Shown: positions 13,640 to 20,539 of the stretch, one piece after another
Layout: each line of letters begins with the position of its first letter
How positions within the stretch are numbered: the stretch's first letter is position 1
Origin: a virus
Strand: one strand, 5' to 3'
DNA: 24,272 bases
Virus record (IMG/VR): IMGVR_UViG_3300033994_001170
Coordinates: 1 to 24,272 of that record
The notes under the pieces: generated by a model
Databases searched by the model: none
What the model was told of the DNA's origin: nothing
What the model saw: the letters and a program-made list of their open reading frames with translations, nothing else
Translations under genes and position numbers: made by a program

Positions 13640-13647
13640 TATATTTG
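13640..13647 (+). promoter_or_regulatory. Host-type -7 element TATATTTG
   Basis: TATATTTG stands 22 bases before the ATG at 13670. The -33 position holds GCTG (13617-13620), a weak match. The leader AGAAATAAAACAATAAACACT is A-rich with no Shine-Dalgarno, as is usual in Bacteroidota. Confidence 0.7.
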
Positions 13648-13669
13648 TAGAAATAAAACAATAAACACT

Positions 13670-14416
13670 ATGAACCTACAAGATTTAAGAACAACAGTAC
13701 CAGCATTATTCCAAACTGAAAAACTTTCAAAATTGTCTGACCGTTACACCATGGTTCCTACCATTGATGTAGTAGACAAGTTCATCCAAAACGGATGGCA
13801 AGTAAGTGGAGCAAAACAAGTGGGTAAGAGCTCATTTGGTAAACACCAAGTTCGTCTTCGTAATGCAGAACTTCCACAAGTAGGTGACTCGTTATTAGAG
13901 GCGGTAATCACCAACTCACACAACGGAACTTCAACTCTCCAAGTAGGTGCTGGTTTATTCCGACTTGTATGTAGCAATGGTTTAACTGTTCCTGTATCAA
14001 CCTTCGGGGACATGAAACAAACTCACTTGAACTTGAGTATGAGTGATGTTGAATTAATTACTGAGCAGTTCGTATTGAACACTCCAAAGATTCAAAAGTC
14101 AGTAACCCGTATGATGGAAGTGACTATGGATACTGAAAGAAAGATTGACTTTGTATCTAAGGCGGTTGGTATCCGTTGGAAGAACACCGAGGATATCTCA
14201 ACTCTAACTTTGGAGACAATCATTGACCCACTTCGTGATGGTGATAGTGATGATAACCTTTGGACCACCTTTAACGTAGTACAAGAGAAGTTAATCCGTG
14301 GAGGGTTCATCAAACAACAAGGACGTAACACTCGTTCAGTAAAGGGTATCCAATCCTTGAATATGGATAACATGATTAACACAAAACTTTGGGAGCTAGC
14401 TGAAACATTTTGCTAA
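13670..14416 (+). CDS. DUF932-family protein
   Basis: The 248-residue protein has the DUF932 pattern seen in many phages and plasmids. It opens FQTEKLSKLSDRYTMVPTIDVVDKF (about 14-38). GKHQVRLRNAELP then leads to AVITNSHNGTSTLQVGAGLFRLVCSNGLTVP at about 84-114, the diagnostic 'NSHdGs.......g.fR.vC.NGl' segment. The biochemical role is unknown. Codon use here is noticeably less AT-rich and richer in C at third positions than in neighbours (ttc, atc, aac, cgt), which suggests strong expression or a different origin. Its own host-type promoter precedes it. The stop overlaps the next start (TAATG), so it is translationally coupled to the PcfJ-like gene. Confidence 0.88.
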   Translation: MNLQDLRTTVPALFQTEKLSKLSDRYTMVPTIDVVDKFIQNGWQVSGAKQVGKSSFGKHQVRLRNAELPQVGDSLLEAVITNSHNGTSTLQVGAGLFRLVCSNGLTVPVSTFGDMKQTHLNLSMSDVELITEQFVLNTPKIQKSVTRMMEVTMDTERKIDFVSKAVGIRWKNTEDISTLTLETIIDPLRDGDSDDNLWTTFNVVQEKLIRGGFIKQQGRNTRSVKGIQSLNMDNMINTKLWELAETFC

Positions 14417-16095
14417 TGGACAACCTATTCACACTCATCAACGAAAAATATTATGTCGGTCACTATCTCCCCTACAATTCGGTGGGGGAGATTACTGATA
14501 GTATTCTTGTAGAACCATTTGGTTTGAAAAATAAATATCATGCGAGAGAGTCTTTTGACGGTAAGCATTATGTTTATACATTTGATAAATCAGTTAATAA
14601 CGATAAAGAGGAGTTTGAAAAAAATTATGGTAATCCTCTTTGTGATGTAACTGTTTTTAGAAGTACTTTTGTTGTTGAGGAGAATGAAGATAAGGTTTGT
14701 TTAAAAGTATTCTATTGTGGAAAACACAGAAAGGCTGGAGAAGTATTTTTTCGTAAAAGTACCAAACTAAACTACATTACATTTAATAAGAAAACCAATA
14801 TTTTTACGGTTGGTAAAAACACTGAATACCATAAGAAAAGAGGTAAGGGTAAAGGTAGTGTTGTTAGACGAAACTCATTCCCGATATCGTTAACTACAGA
14901 TGGTTATCATTCATTTATGAATGGGTTAGATGATACCAAAACATATAATTTGGAAATTACCGAAGGTATTAATGTGTTTTTATCTAAAATTGGAGCAGAA
15001 AAAGTTTTAAACTACATTGAGTTACCGATGTCTTTATTTGGATGTTTGTTGGATAAACAAGGTGTTAAGAAACCTGACAATTGGAGAGGGTATTACAATG
15101 TATATCCAAAACCAATTAAAAAAGACTATAAGAAATACGGATTTAAGATGGTTGATGCTTATATGAAATTAAACGATGTAAGTTCAGAGAAAATTAAAAA
15201 AGTATTACATAAAGTTCAAAATCCTTGTTTCAAAAGTATTAAAATGTTGATGGATGTCTTTGGTAGAGATTTTATTTTACAAAGACCTGAAGAAGAATTG
15301 TGTATTATTTTTAGTACTAAAACTGACGAATCACCATTTCAACCTGTAAGACATTATTTTGAAAATTTCGGTAAAAGGGATATGAGTAATTCTTATCAGA
15401 TTTACTTATTATCTAAAACCGACCATAATTTATCTACTCATACTTTTTATGACCACGTAAGATTTTTTGATATCATCTCAAGAAATGAGCCGGTTAAATG
15501 GATGTCTAAAACTTTAAAAGAATTTAATGCTGAACATACTATTTGGTCGGACAAAGTTGACTTTTATATCACAGGAAGATACTCAAGACAATACTCTAAT
15601 GAATTTGTTGAACGAGTATCAAAACCAATCATAACAAGTGATAAAATTACATTTAACCCTATTGTATTACAAAGTAGTGAAGAATATGTTGATGAGTCAG
15701 TACACCAATCTAATTGTGTAAGAACTTATCAAGATAGACCTTCATCATTAATTATATCACTTCGTAAAGAGAATGGTGATAGAGCGTCAATTGAATATAG
15801 ACCTTCAATTGGTACGAATAATAAACAACCAGTTATATTCAAACGAGTTCAGACACTTGGAAGATTTAATGGTTTATTGGATGATAGTTGGAATGATGCA
15901 ATTTCTATATTGGATAATAGATTAAAAAGTATCTCTAATGAAGTGTGGGGTAATCCTGTTGCTGAGTTTGTTACTGGTGGTGGAAGAAAAGAGTATAACT
16001 TCATTTTTGATAAAAATGGACAACTTAACTGGGAACATTTAACAAATTCAATTGACATCGGAGACGACTTACCTTACATTGACTTTGAATGGTAA
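14416..16095 (+). CDS. PcfJ-like protein
   Basis: The C-terminal third resembles PcfJ-like proteins, first named from a conjugative plasmid and also common in phages. H430-Q-S-N-C434-V-R-T-Y438 matches 'lhHCV..Y', followed by SSLIISLRKENGDRASIEYR and a further strand with VQTLGRFN (like 'v.Q..G..N'). The first 400 residues contain basic segments (KKRGKGKGSVVRR about 140-152) and no known motif. Function of the family is unknown; a nucleic-acid link is often supposed. The start is the ATG in TAATG at 14416, two codons inside a longer TTG-started frame, because it couples to DUF932. It overlaps the next gene by seven bases. Co-occurrence with DUF932 suggests they act together. Confidence 0.7.
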   Translation: MDNLFTLINEKYYVGHYLPYNSVGEITDSILVEPFGLKNKYHARESFDGKHYVYTFDKSVNNDKEEFEKNYGNPLCDVTVFRSTFVVEENEDKVCLKVFYCGKHRKAGEVFFRKSTKLNYITFNKKTNIFTVGKNTEYHKKRGKGKGSVVRRNSFPISLTTDGYHSFMNGLDDTKTYNLEITEGINVFLSKIGAEKVLNYIELPMSLFGCLLDKQGVKKPDNWRGYYNVYPKPIKKDYKKYGFKMVDAYMKLNDVSSEKIKKVLHKVQNPCFKSIKMLMDVFGRDFILQRPEEELCIIFSTKTDESPFQPVRHYFENFGKRDMSNSYQIYLLSKTDHNLSTHTFYDHVRFFDIISRNEPVKWMSKTLKEFNAEHTIWSDKVDFYITGRYSRQYSNEFVERVSKPIITSDKITFNPIVLQSSEEYVDESVHQSNCVRTYQDRPSSLIISLRKENGDRASIEYRPSIGTNNKQPVIFKRVQTLGRFNGLLDDSWNDAISILDNRLKSISNEVWGNPVAEFVTGGGRKEYNFIFDKNGQLNWEHLTNSIDIGDDLPYIDFEW

Positions 16096-16430
16096 ACGAA
16101 AAAAAGATATTTCTATTTGAGGATAGATTGTTGGATAAAGAAGGACTTTTATCAATTCTTCAGTTATCTGATGGGCACAATCTTTTACCTAATGATTTTT
16201 TAAAAAGAGATAACATAGAAAAAGTTTTTATCAACTCAATCATGTATAGTGATGGTGAGGTTTATTCCGACTTAATATGTAAACTACCTAATGGTAGTTT
16301 TATTTATTTATCTAAAGCAGATGGGGTTGAGTATAAAGTAAAATTATATTATAACGCTGACAAGTTGAGTGAGGTTAAGTTCTTCTTAACTCAACTTTTG
16401 AAACAAAAAAAGGAAAGTAAAAGTTTGTAA
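16089..16430 (+). CDS. Small protein of unknown function
   Basis: The 113-residue protein overlaps the PcfJ-like gene by seven bases, so it is the third member of the DUF932 operon. It has a mixed helix/strand pattern (KKIFLFEDRLLDKEGLLSILQLSDG, VFINSIMYSDGEVYSDLICKL, GSFIYLSKADGVEYKVKLYYN) and a basic lysine-rich end (LLKQKKESKSL). There is no signal peptide or membrane segment. The homing endonuclease gene follows 40 bases later. I recognise no family. Confidence 0.7.
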   Translation: MVNEKKIFLFEDRLLDKEGLLSILQLSDGHNLLPNDFLKRDNIEKVFINSIMYSDGEVYSDLICKLPNGSFIYLSKADGVEYKVKLYYNADKLSEVKFFLTQLLKQKKESKSL

Positions 16431-16447
16431 TTTACGCTCTTTGGTGA

Positions 16448-16454
16448 TATTTAT
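16448..16454 (+). promoter_or_regulatory. TATTTAT element before 16471 endonuclease gene
   Basis: TATTTAT ends 16 bases before the ATG at 16471, the same spacing class as the elements before 10559, 13591, 20449, 20540 and 24050. It would let the endonuclease gene be transcribed independently of the operon it interrupts. Confidence 0.5.
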
Positions 16455-16470
16455 AGATATAGTATTTAAA

Positions 16471-17133
16471 ATGTCTGATAATTGTAAAATATATAAAATT
16501 ACTAATATGTCCAATGGACTAAATTATGTTGGGTGTACTATTGGTAAAATGGAAGAAAGGTTCAAAGAACATGTTTATCGTTGTTTTAGTAGTAACAATA
16601 ATTCAAAATTATATAATTCAATGAGAAAATATGGTAAAGAAAATTTTATCATAACTTTGATTGAAGAATGTGAAATGGAAACTATGTATGATAGAGAAAA
16701 ATATTACATAAAAGAATATGATACATTTAAAAATGGACTTAATTCTACTATAGGTGGTGATGGTTGTTTAGGGTATACTCATTCTGAAGAAATTAGAAAA
16801 AAAATATCAGAAAATACTAAAAATGGAAATTCACATAAAGGTAAAACATATGATGTGTTATATGGTGAAAATGCTGAATTTGAAAAACTGAAAAGAAAAA
16901 CATCGGTAAAAAAAAGTTGGGATAAATTAACTGAACAGGATAAACATAAAAGAATGAAAAATATGTTAGAAAAAGTTAGAAATAATTCCAAAGTGGGTAT
17001 TGAAACCATAAAACAAATTAAAGAAGAAATAAACAAAGGTTTGACAAATAAAGAACTAAAAGAAAAATATCCTGAAATAAGATATAATTTATTTAGTGAA
17101 TTACGAAATAATCGTAGGTGGAAAAATATTTAA
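16471..17133 (+). CDS. Free-standing GIY-YIG homing endonuclease (seg-like) with NUMOD3
   Basis: The nuclease domain spans residues 5-95. KIYKITN (6-12) carries the 'GIY' strand, NYVGCT (18-23) the 'YIG' strand, R30 in MEERFKEH is the likely catalytic arginine, and E76 in YDREKYYIKEY the likely metal-binding glutamate. GYTHSEEIRKKISENTKNGNSHKGK at 101-125 is a NUMOD3 DNA-binding repeat. The C-terminus (VGIETIKQIKEEINKGLTNKELKEKYPEIRYNLFSELRN) looks like a helix-turn-helix with the typical 'i..ik..l..G.sn.ela..y.vs...i..i..' spacing. The ATG at 16471 is chosen because the nuclease motif starts right after it and a TATTTAT element lies in front; a TTG 30 bases upstream would add a non-family tail. 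It sits between the DUF932 operon and thioredoxin, as expected for a mobile selfish gene. Confidence 0.92.
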   Translation: MSDNCKIYKITNMSNGLNYVGCTIGKMEERFKEHVYRCFSSNNNSKLYNSMRKYGKENFIITLIEECEMETMYDREKYYIKEYDTFKNGLNSTIGGDGCLGYTHSEEIRKKISENTKNGNSHKGKTYDVLYGENAEFEKLKRKTSVKKSWDKLTEQDKHKRMKNMLEKVRNNSKVGIETIKQIKEEINKGLTNKELKEKYPEIRYNLFSELRNNRRWKNI

Positions 17134-17137
17134 TAAT

Positions 17138-17443
17138 ATGGAAAAAATAAATTCAATACAAATTAAAGAAAAATTAGATAAAAATGAAACGTTTTTATTA
17201 AAAATGTTTGCGGTCTGGTGTTTACCGTGCCGTCAACTAACAGAAGAATTAAATAAAATCAGAACTGATATACCAATCTATGAGTTTGATGTTGAAAGTG
17301 ATATTGATTTCTCAAAGAAATTAGGTGTTAGAAATGTTCCAGTTTTAAAGTTTTATAAAGAAGGTGTTGATACTCATACTATGGTCGGATTAAAACCAGC
17401 TCAGACCGTATCTTCATTAATCCTTGAATATATTGAAAACTAA
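17138..17443 (+). CDS. Thioredoxin
   Basis: The 101-residue protein has the thioredoxin fold and active site: KMFAVWCLPCRQL with W27-C28-L29-P30-C31, the central strand IPIYEFDVESD, and the cis-proline segment RNVPVLKFYKEG. The Leu at the first dipeptide position (CLPC rather than CGPC) changes the redox potential somewhat. Length is normal. Phage thioredoxins serve as electron donors for ribonucleotide reductase or as polymerase processivity factors. The start is the ATG at 17138, after the endonuclease stop; a GTG-started extension overlapping that gene is unlikely. Its last base is shared with the next start (TAATG), coupling it to glutaredoxin. Confidence 0.92.
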   Translation: MEKINSIQIKEKLDKNETFLLKMFAVWCLPCRQLTEELNKIRTDIPIYEFDVESDIDFSKKLGVRNVPVLKFYKEGVDTHTMVGLKPAQTVSSLILEYIEN

Positions 17444-17715
17444 TGGCTAATTTATTGGTTGCGTATACAATGAAAGGATGTCATTGGTGTGTGGAGTTCA
17501 AAAAACAACTTAAAGAAAATAAGATTAAGTTTAAGGAGCGAGACATTGAAAAATACGAAGAGGAGTATAACCTTTTTGTTGAAGTTACTGGTAACGATTT
17601 TGTTCCGGCATTTATGATTGTGGATACTGTGACAGAAGATGCTAAGTTATTTGCTCCCGACAGAGATTTCCAAGATATAAACGAAGCTGTTGGAATTATC
17701 AAAAATATTTTGTAG
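17443..17715 (+). CDS. Glutaredoxin
   Basis: The 90-residue protein carries the glutaredoxin active site C13-H-W-C16 in YTMKGCHWCVEF. The strand KIKFKERDIEKYEE follows, then the cis-proline segment DFVPAFMIV (P55) and a C-terminal helix INEAVGIIKNIL. CHWC is a variant of the usual CPYC. It probably donates electrons to a ribonucleotide reductase encoded elsewhere. It begins inside the thioredoxin stop codon (TAATG), so the two reductants are made together. Confidence 0.9.
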   Translation: MANLLVAYTMKGCHWCVEFKKQLKENKIKFKERDIEKYEEEYNLFVEVTGNDFVPAFMIVDTVTEDAKLFAPDRDFQDINEAVGIIKNIL

Positions 17716-17720
17716 TTTTG
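17713..17720 (+). promoter_or_regulatory. Host-type -7 element TAGTTTTG
   Basis: TAGTTTTG fits TAnnTTTG and stands four bases before the ATG at 17725. TTGG at 17690-17693 is in the -33 position. It overlaps the glutaredoxin stop codon. A nearly leaderless transcript is predicted. Confidence 0.55.
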
Positions 17721-17724
17721 TTCC

Positions 17725-18252
17725 ATGAAGGAACTAACATTTAAAAAGAAAGGGGTAGTTCATACCCCTTTGACATTTTGGCAAGTTGACCCAACATCGA
17801 AGATTGCTATCTACCAAGGTGGAAGAGGGGCTCGTCCTGATTTAGATTTTATCGTAAAACATAAGGAAGAAGGTAAGAGATTACGGACACCATCACATAC
17901 ACATTGGATTGTTGATTTGATTGCTAAGAAACAATGTGCTCCGAATGTTATTAAAGGGTTTATTGATGACCTGATAAAAATATATGATGAAACCGAACCA
18001 TTTAATTGTGTAACATCAAGAGATACCTACAAGTTACAGTATGTTAATAAACTTACACCAAAGTATCTTGAGTTACAAGGATGTGGTTATTATTCTATTG
18101 AAGTTTTAATTTCGTTTATTGAGTTGTTTTCCAAGTGTGAAAAACAAACACCAGGGGCGTTCATGTTTAGAAACCTATTGGTGATGGTTAAGCAATATAT
18201 TGATGGTGAGAGGGACTTCTACCAAATCGTTGGTTATTCTAAACGTGTTTAA
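17725..18252 (+). CDS. Conserved phage-type protein of unknown function
   Basis: The 175-residue protein has strongly patterned segments that look conserved: FWQVDPTSKIAIYQGGRGARPDLDFIVKHKE (18-49), RLRTPSHTHWIVDLIAKK (52-69) with its RTPxHTHW motif, and a helical second half (FIDDLIKIYDE, YSIEVLISFIELF, FRNLLVMVKQYI). There is no signal or membrane segment. It has its own TAGTTTTG promoter and converges tail-to-tail with the minus-strand gene, overlapping it by four bases. I do not recognise a named family. Confidence 0.75.
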   Translation: MKELTFKKKGVVHTPLTFWQVDPTSKIAIYQGGRGARPDLDFIVKHKEEGKRLRTPSHTHWIVDLIAKKQCAPNVIKGFIDDLIKIYDETEPFNCVTSRDTYKLQYVNKLTPKYLELQGCGYYSIEVLISFIELFSKCEKQTPGAFMFRNLLVMVKQYIDGERDFYQIVGYSKRV

Positions 18253-18875
18253 ATAACGTTCAGGAACAATTTAGAAGGTAGTTGGTAGTCATCTGATACC
18301 TTACCTTCAAAGTTGTCGTTTAATATCGATAGGATAAGTTCTGAACTATAGTAACTATCTGATTTTACCTTTGTGAATTTCAGGTTACCTTCATTACTTT
18401 CAAATTCCAATTTAATGTTTCTGAACTTAAAGTACGGTTGTGATTTCTCCGAGATTTTATAAAGGTAAGAATAAAGATTACCTAAATAGTTTTTAGAATA
18501 ACCGTGAGGGAATGTTGATTGTATGGTTATTGATGATAGATTGTTTGTTGTGAAAGTTTCAGGATATTCAAATACGAATTTTGTATCCTCAAAGTTTGTG
18601 TCTTTGGTATCATAATCTATGATGTCCAATGTTTTAAGATTAAGAGCTGTTAAATCAGAATAGTTATTTTGTTCTTGTTCTATGAACTTATCTGTCAGAT
18701 TGTAACATCCATATATTTTTGGATTCTTTGTATAACCTTTGATAATAAATAAACTATTACAATCAACAACTGATAGTTTTGTTTTATAAGTGTTATTATC
18801 ACTTATTTCTTGACATAAGAAATCTGCGAACTTATTAACAAATTCCTGATTTAAAATACAACTCTCTTTTTCCAT
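18249..18875 (-). CDS. Protein of unknown function
   Basis: This 208-residue soluble protein starts MEKESCILNQEFVNKFADFLCQE and has a mixed alpha/beta pattern (LSVVDCNSLFIIKGYTKN, TKFVFEYPETF, LSSITIQSTFPHGYSKNYLGNLYSYLYKISEK, YFKFRNIKLEFESNEGNLKFTKVKSD). It has four cysteines, none in a paired motif, and it lacks a signal peptide. I placed the start at the ATG at 18875; a TTG two codons upstream also opens the frame but is less likely. No TATTTAT or TAnnTTTG element lies close by, so it may be read through from upstream minus-strand genes. Its end overlaps the convergent gene by four bases. Confidence 0.7.
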   Translation of the reverse strand: MEKESCILNQEFVNKFADFLCQEISDNNTYKTKLSVVDCNSLFIIKGYTKNPKIYGCYNLTDKFIEQEQNNYSDLTALNLKTLDIIDYDTKDTNFEDTKFVFEYPETFTTNNLSSITIQSTFPHGYSKNYLGNLYSYLYKISEKSQPYFKFRNIKLEFESNEGNLKFTKVKSDSYYSSELILSILNDNFEGKVSDDYQLPSKLFLNVI

Positions 18876-18916
18876 ATCCAATTTTAAAACTAAAATTTTA
18901 AAGGTTAAAGTCTAAA

Positions 18917-19012
18917 TTATTTTCTATTGTATTTAAAATATTCTTTTCTGTCTCGGATGACTAAAGAAACGTTAAAAAATAAAAATATTGGAATAAAAAT
19001 TAAACTAATCAT
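18917..19012 (-). CDS. Possible small membrane protein
   Basis: A 31-residue reading frame starts at an ATG and gives MISLIFIPIFLFFNVSLVIRD followed by RKEYFKYNRK. This is one hydrophobic span with a positively charged tail, as in phage single-pass microproteins. The frame stays open upstream of the ATG for ten more codons without a start. A frame shifted by one base at the AAAG after the span also reads sensibly (NILNTIENNLDFNL). So either the gene is real and short, or it is a decayed longer one. The stretch 18876-19082 otherwise holds only AT-rich sequence and the hairpin at 19058-19082. Confidence 0.3.
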   Translation of the reverse strand: MISLIFIPIFLFFNVSLVIRDRKEYFKYNRK

Positions 19013-19057
19013 ACCAATATATAGGTATGAAATGTTGAAAGTGTGTTAAGGAATTAT

Positions 19058-19082
19058 TAACAAATCTTGAATAAATTTGTTA
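19058..19082 (-). terminator. Possible terminator hairpin after 19083 gene
   Basis: TAACAAAT (19058-19065) pairs with ATTTGTTA (19075-19082), loop nine bases, directly after the minus-strand stop. The stem is AT-rich and no clear U-tract follows, so activity is uncertain. Confidence 0.35.
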
Positions 19083-20195
19083 TTAGAAATAACTATTAAA
19101 CTCAATATTAAGACATTTTTTAACGTCACCTAAATCGGGGTAGTCAGGAACTCTTCCAGAACTCAACCAATTTAAATCACCACTTTCAAATAAACTTTTA
19201 AGTAGGTTGATATAACCTCCGTAATAATTTAAATTTTCATATGGGTTATTTACGTTACTTTCAAACCAAAGTTTAATATTATAATGAGCAGTTTTTGTGA
19301 CTTCATATCTTACACCCCATCTTTCTGTTGATGTACTTTTATTGTAGTCGTGTTTTTTGTATTTATACTCTTCTGATTTTTTACTATCAATAACCTCACC
19401 GACTAATTGTCCTATAAGTGAGTCATACAATTCGTTAGCGTAAACCGACCCATAACAATTTGAGTATAATGAATATAATTCACTTCTTATATCTAATCCT
19501 AAGTTCATTATAAAGTATTCAACGCAATCATTATCTTGTAAAAGTTTAGTGATTATCTCTTCATTTAATTTTAAATTTGATTCATCACCTTGTTTTTTTG
19601 CTAAATCTTCTATTAATTCAGGAGTTATATAATCAATTGATAAATTACCAATTTTAAGTAAATCTTCTTTGATGTATCCTCTAATTTCTTCTTGATATTT
19701 TGGTTCTAGTTCTTCATAAACATCTTTGAATTCATCACCTGTTACGTCATCATAAAAATAACCATCATAATCCCCATTTAATATTTCGGCAATTCTATCT
19801 TCACTAATATCGTTTCTACCACTACTAAAGAATTGTGCCAGTTCACCAGAATCTTCTAAATCAACATAATATTTCCCATCAATTTCAGTTATATCTGAAA
19901 ATTCCATTTCCATCATCTTATAGATGTAATTTGGGTCTTTTTGTATTAATTGATAAATTATTTTATTTTGATAATCCGACCAGTCATCATTAAAAGGGTC
20001 AATGTAATGTGTTAAATTATATTTAATTATTAACTCAAAAAATTTATCAAAACTACCCATAGCGTTTTCAATATCCTCTTCAGTAACATCTCCGTTTTGG
20101 AATAAAGTAATAAGTTTTATTAACTTATTTTGGAAACCTGTTAGTACGGGTTTTTCCTCTTCTTCGTTTAATTTTTTGAAAATTTTAAATTCCAT
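19083..20195 (-). CDS. Acidic leader-type protein of unknown function
   Basis: The 370-residue, very acidic protein starts MEFKIFKKLNEEEEKP. This short basic-hydrophobic helix ends in LNE (9-11), similar in design to leaders of the other TATTTAT-controlled genes. The body is mostly helical: FQNKLIKLITLFQNGDVTEEDIENAM, WSDYQNKIIYQLIQKDPNYIYKMM, then an acidic tract ILNGDYDGYFYDDVTGDEFKDVYEELEPKYQEEIRGYIKEDL at about 138-179, and a final region with GVRYEVTKTAHYNIKLWFESN. The acidic tract recalls a segment of the divergent 20540 protein (YIDVEELKETFREDEESNVRENLEDFF), so the two may be distant paralogues. There is no catalytic motif I can name. TATTTAT lies four bases before the start, as for the 8931 gene. 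Confidence 0.72.
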   Translation of the reverse strand: MEFKIFKKLNEEEEKPVLTGFQNKLIKLITLFQNGDVTEEDIENAMGSFDKFFELIIKYNLTHYIDPFNDDWSDYQNKIIYQLIQKDPNYIYKMMEMEFSDITEIDGKYYVDLEDSGELAQFFSSGRNDISEDRIAEILNGDYDGYFYDDVTGDEFKDVYEELEPKYQEEIRGYIKEDLLKIGNLSIDYITPELIEDLAKKQGDESNLKLNEEIITKLLQDNDCVEYFIMNLGLDIRSELYSLYSNCYGSVYANELYDSLIGQLVGEVIDSKKSEEYKYKKHDYNKSTSTERWGVRYEVTKTAHYNIKLWFESNVNNPYENLNYYGGYINLLKSLFESGDLNWLSSGRVPDYPDLGDVKKCLNIEFNSYF

Positions 20196-20199
20196 AATT

Positions 20200-20206
20200 A
20201 TAAATA
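20200..20206 (-). promoter_or_regulatory. TATTTAT element before 20195 gene
   Basis: On the minus strand TATTTATAATT runs straight into the ATG at 20195, the same arrangement as at 8920-8933. It lies just downstream of the terminator that ends the two cysteine microprotein genes, so this gene has a fresh start of transcription. Confidence 0.4.
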
Positions 20207-20210
20207 TAAA

Positions 20211-20233
20211 AAAAGGGGAAAAATTCCCCTTTT
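20211..20233 (-). terminator. Rho-independent terminator for minus-strand microproteins
   Basis: AAAAGGGGAA (20211-20220) and TTCCCCTTTT (20224-20233) form a perfect ten-pair stem with loop AAA. Read on the minus strand it ends in a run of seven T's. It ends the transcript that starts near 20467. Confidence 0.9.
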
Positions 20234-20257
20234 AGTTTTCTTATGTTGCGGGAAAAA

Positions 20258-20299
20258 TTATTTTCCACATCCGCAACCACCACCGTTGTTGTTTTTCAT
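20258..20299 (-). CDS. 13-residue Gly/Cys microprotein
   Basis: A tiny frame encodes MKNNNGGGCGCGK. It lies between the 20449 gene and a strong terminator on the same strand. The CGC pair echoes the MGCGC start of its upstream neighbour. The two could bind a metal or be tags. Such a short frame can arise by chance; the support is the repeated CGC motif and the position inside a defined transcription unit. Confidence 0.4.
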   Translation of the reverse strand: MKNNNGGGCGCGK

Positions 20300-20323
20300 T
20301 GTTTTTAATTTATTAGAGGTTTA

Positions 20324-20449
20324 TTACTTTTTCTTGTTTTTATTGTAGTACTTATCAATAGTACTTTGAACTGCGTTTTTAATACTCTCAGTTCTTAACT
20401 TTTTCACCTGTTCAGGTGAAGCGTTTTGTTTTTTACATCCACATCCCAT
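20324..20449 (-). CDS. Small MGCGC-start basic protein
   Basis: The 41-residue protein begins MGCGCKKQNASPEQVKKLR and continues with an amphipathic basic helix (ESIKNAVQSTIDKYYNKNKKK). The closely spaced cysteines C3 and C5 could hold a metal or be lipidated or oxidised; there is no signal peptide. TATTTAT lies 17 bases before the ATG, and the unit ends at the strong terminator at 20211-20233. The reading frame, promoter and terminator fit together, so it is likely real. Function unknown. Confidence 0.65.
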   Translation of the reverse strand: MGCGCKKQNASPEQVKKLRTESIKNAVQSTIDKYYNKNKKK

Positions 20450-20466
20450 ATTGTTGGTATTTTATT

Positions 20467-20473
20467 ATAAATA
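20467..20473 (-). promoter_or_regulatory. TATTTAT element before 20449 gene
   Basis: On the minus strand TATTTAT ends 17 bases before the ATG at 20449, in the context GTAAATATTTATAATAAAAT. It is divergent from the element at 20517 serving the plus-strand gene. Confidence 0.5.
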
Positions 20474-20516
20474 TTTACCACATGTGATTTAATAGTAAAT
20501 AATATAGTTATTTTAA

Positions 20517-20523
20517 TATTTAT
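20517..20523 (+). promoter_or_regulatory. TATTTAT element before 20540 gene
   Basis: TATTTAT ends 16 bases before the ATG at 20540, in the context TAATATTTATTAATATAAT. Confidence 0.5.
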
Positions 20524-20539
20524 TAATATAATTTTTATC

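Noticed and set aside
13744-14382. Reverse-strand frames inside the DUF932 gene
   Set aside because: They lie fully inside a recognised coding gene and have no promoter or family pattern.
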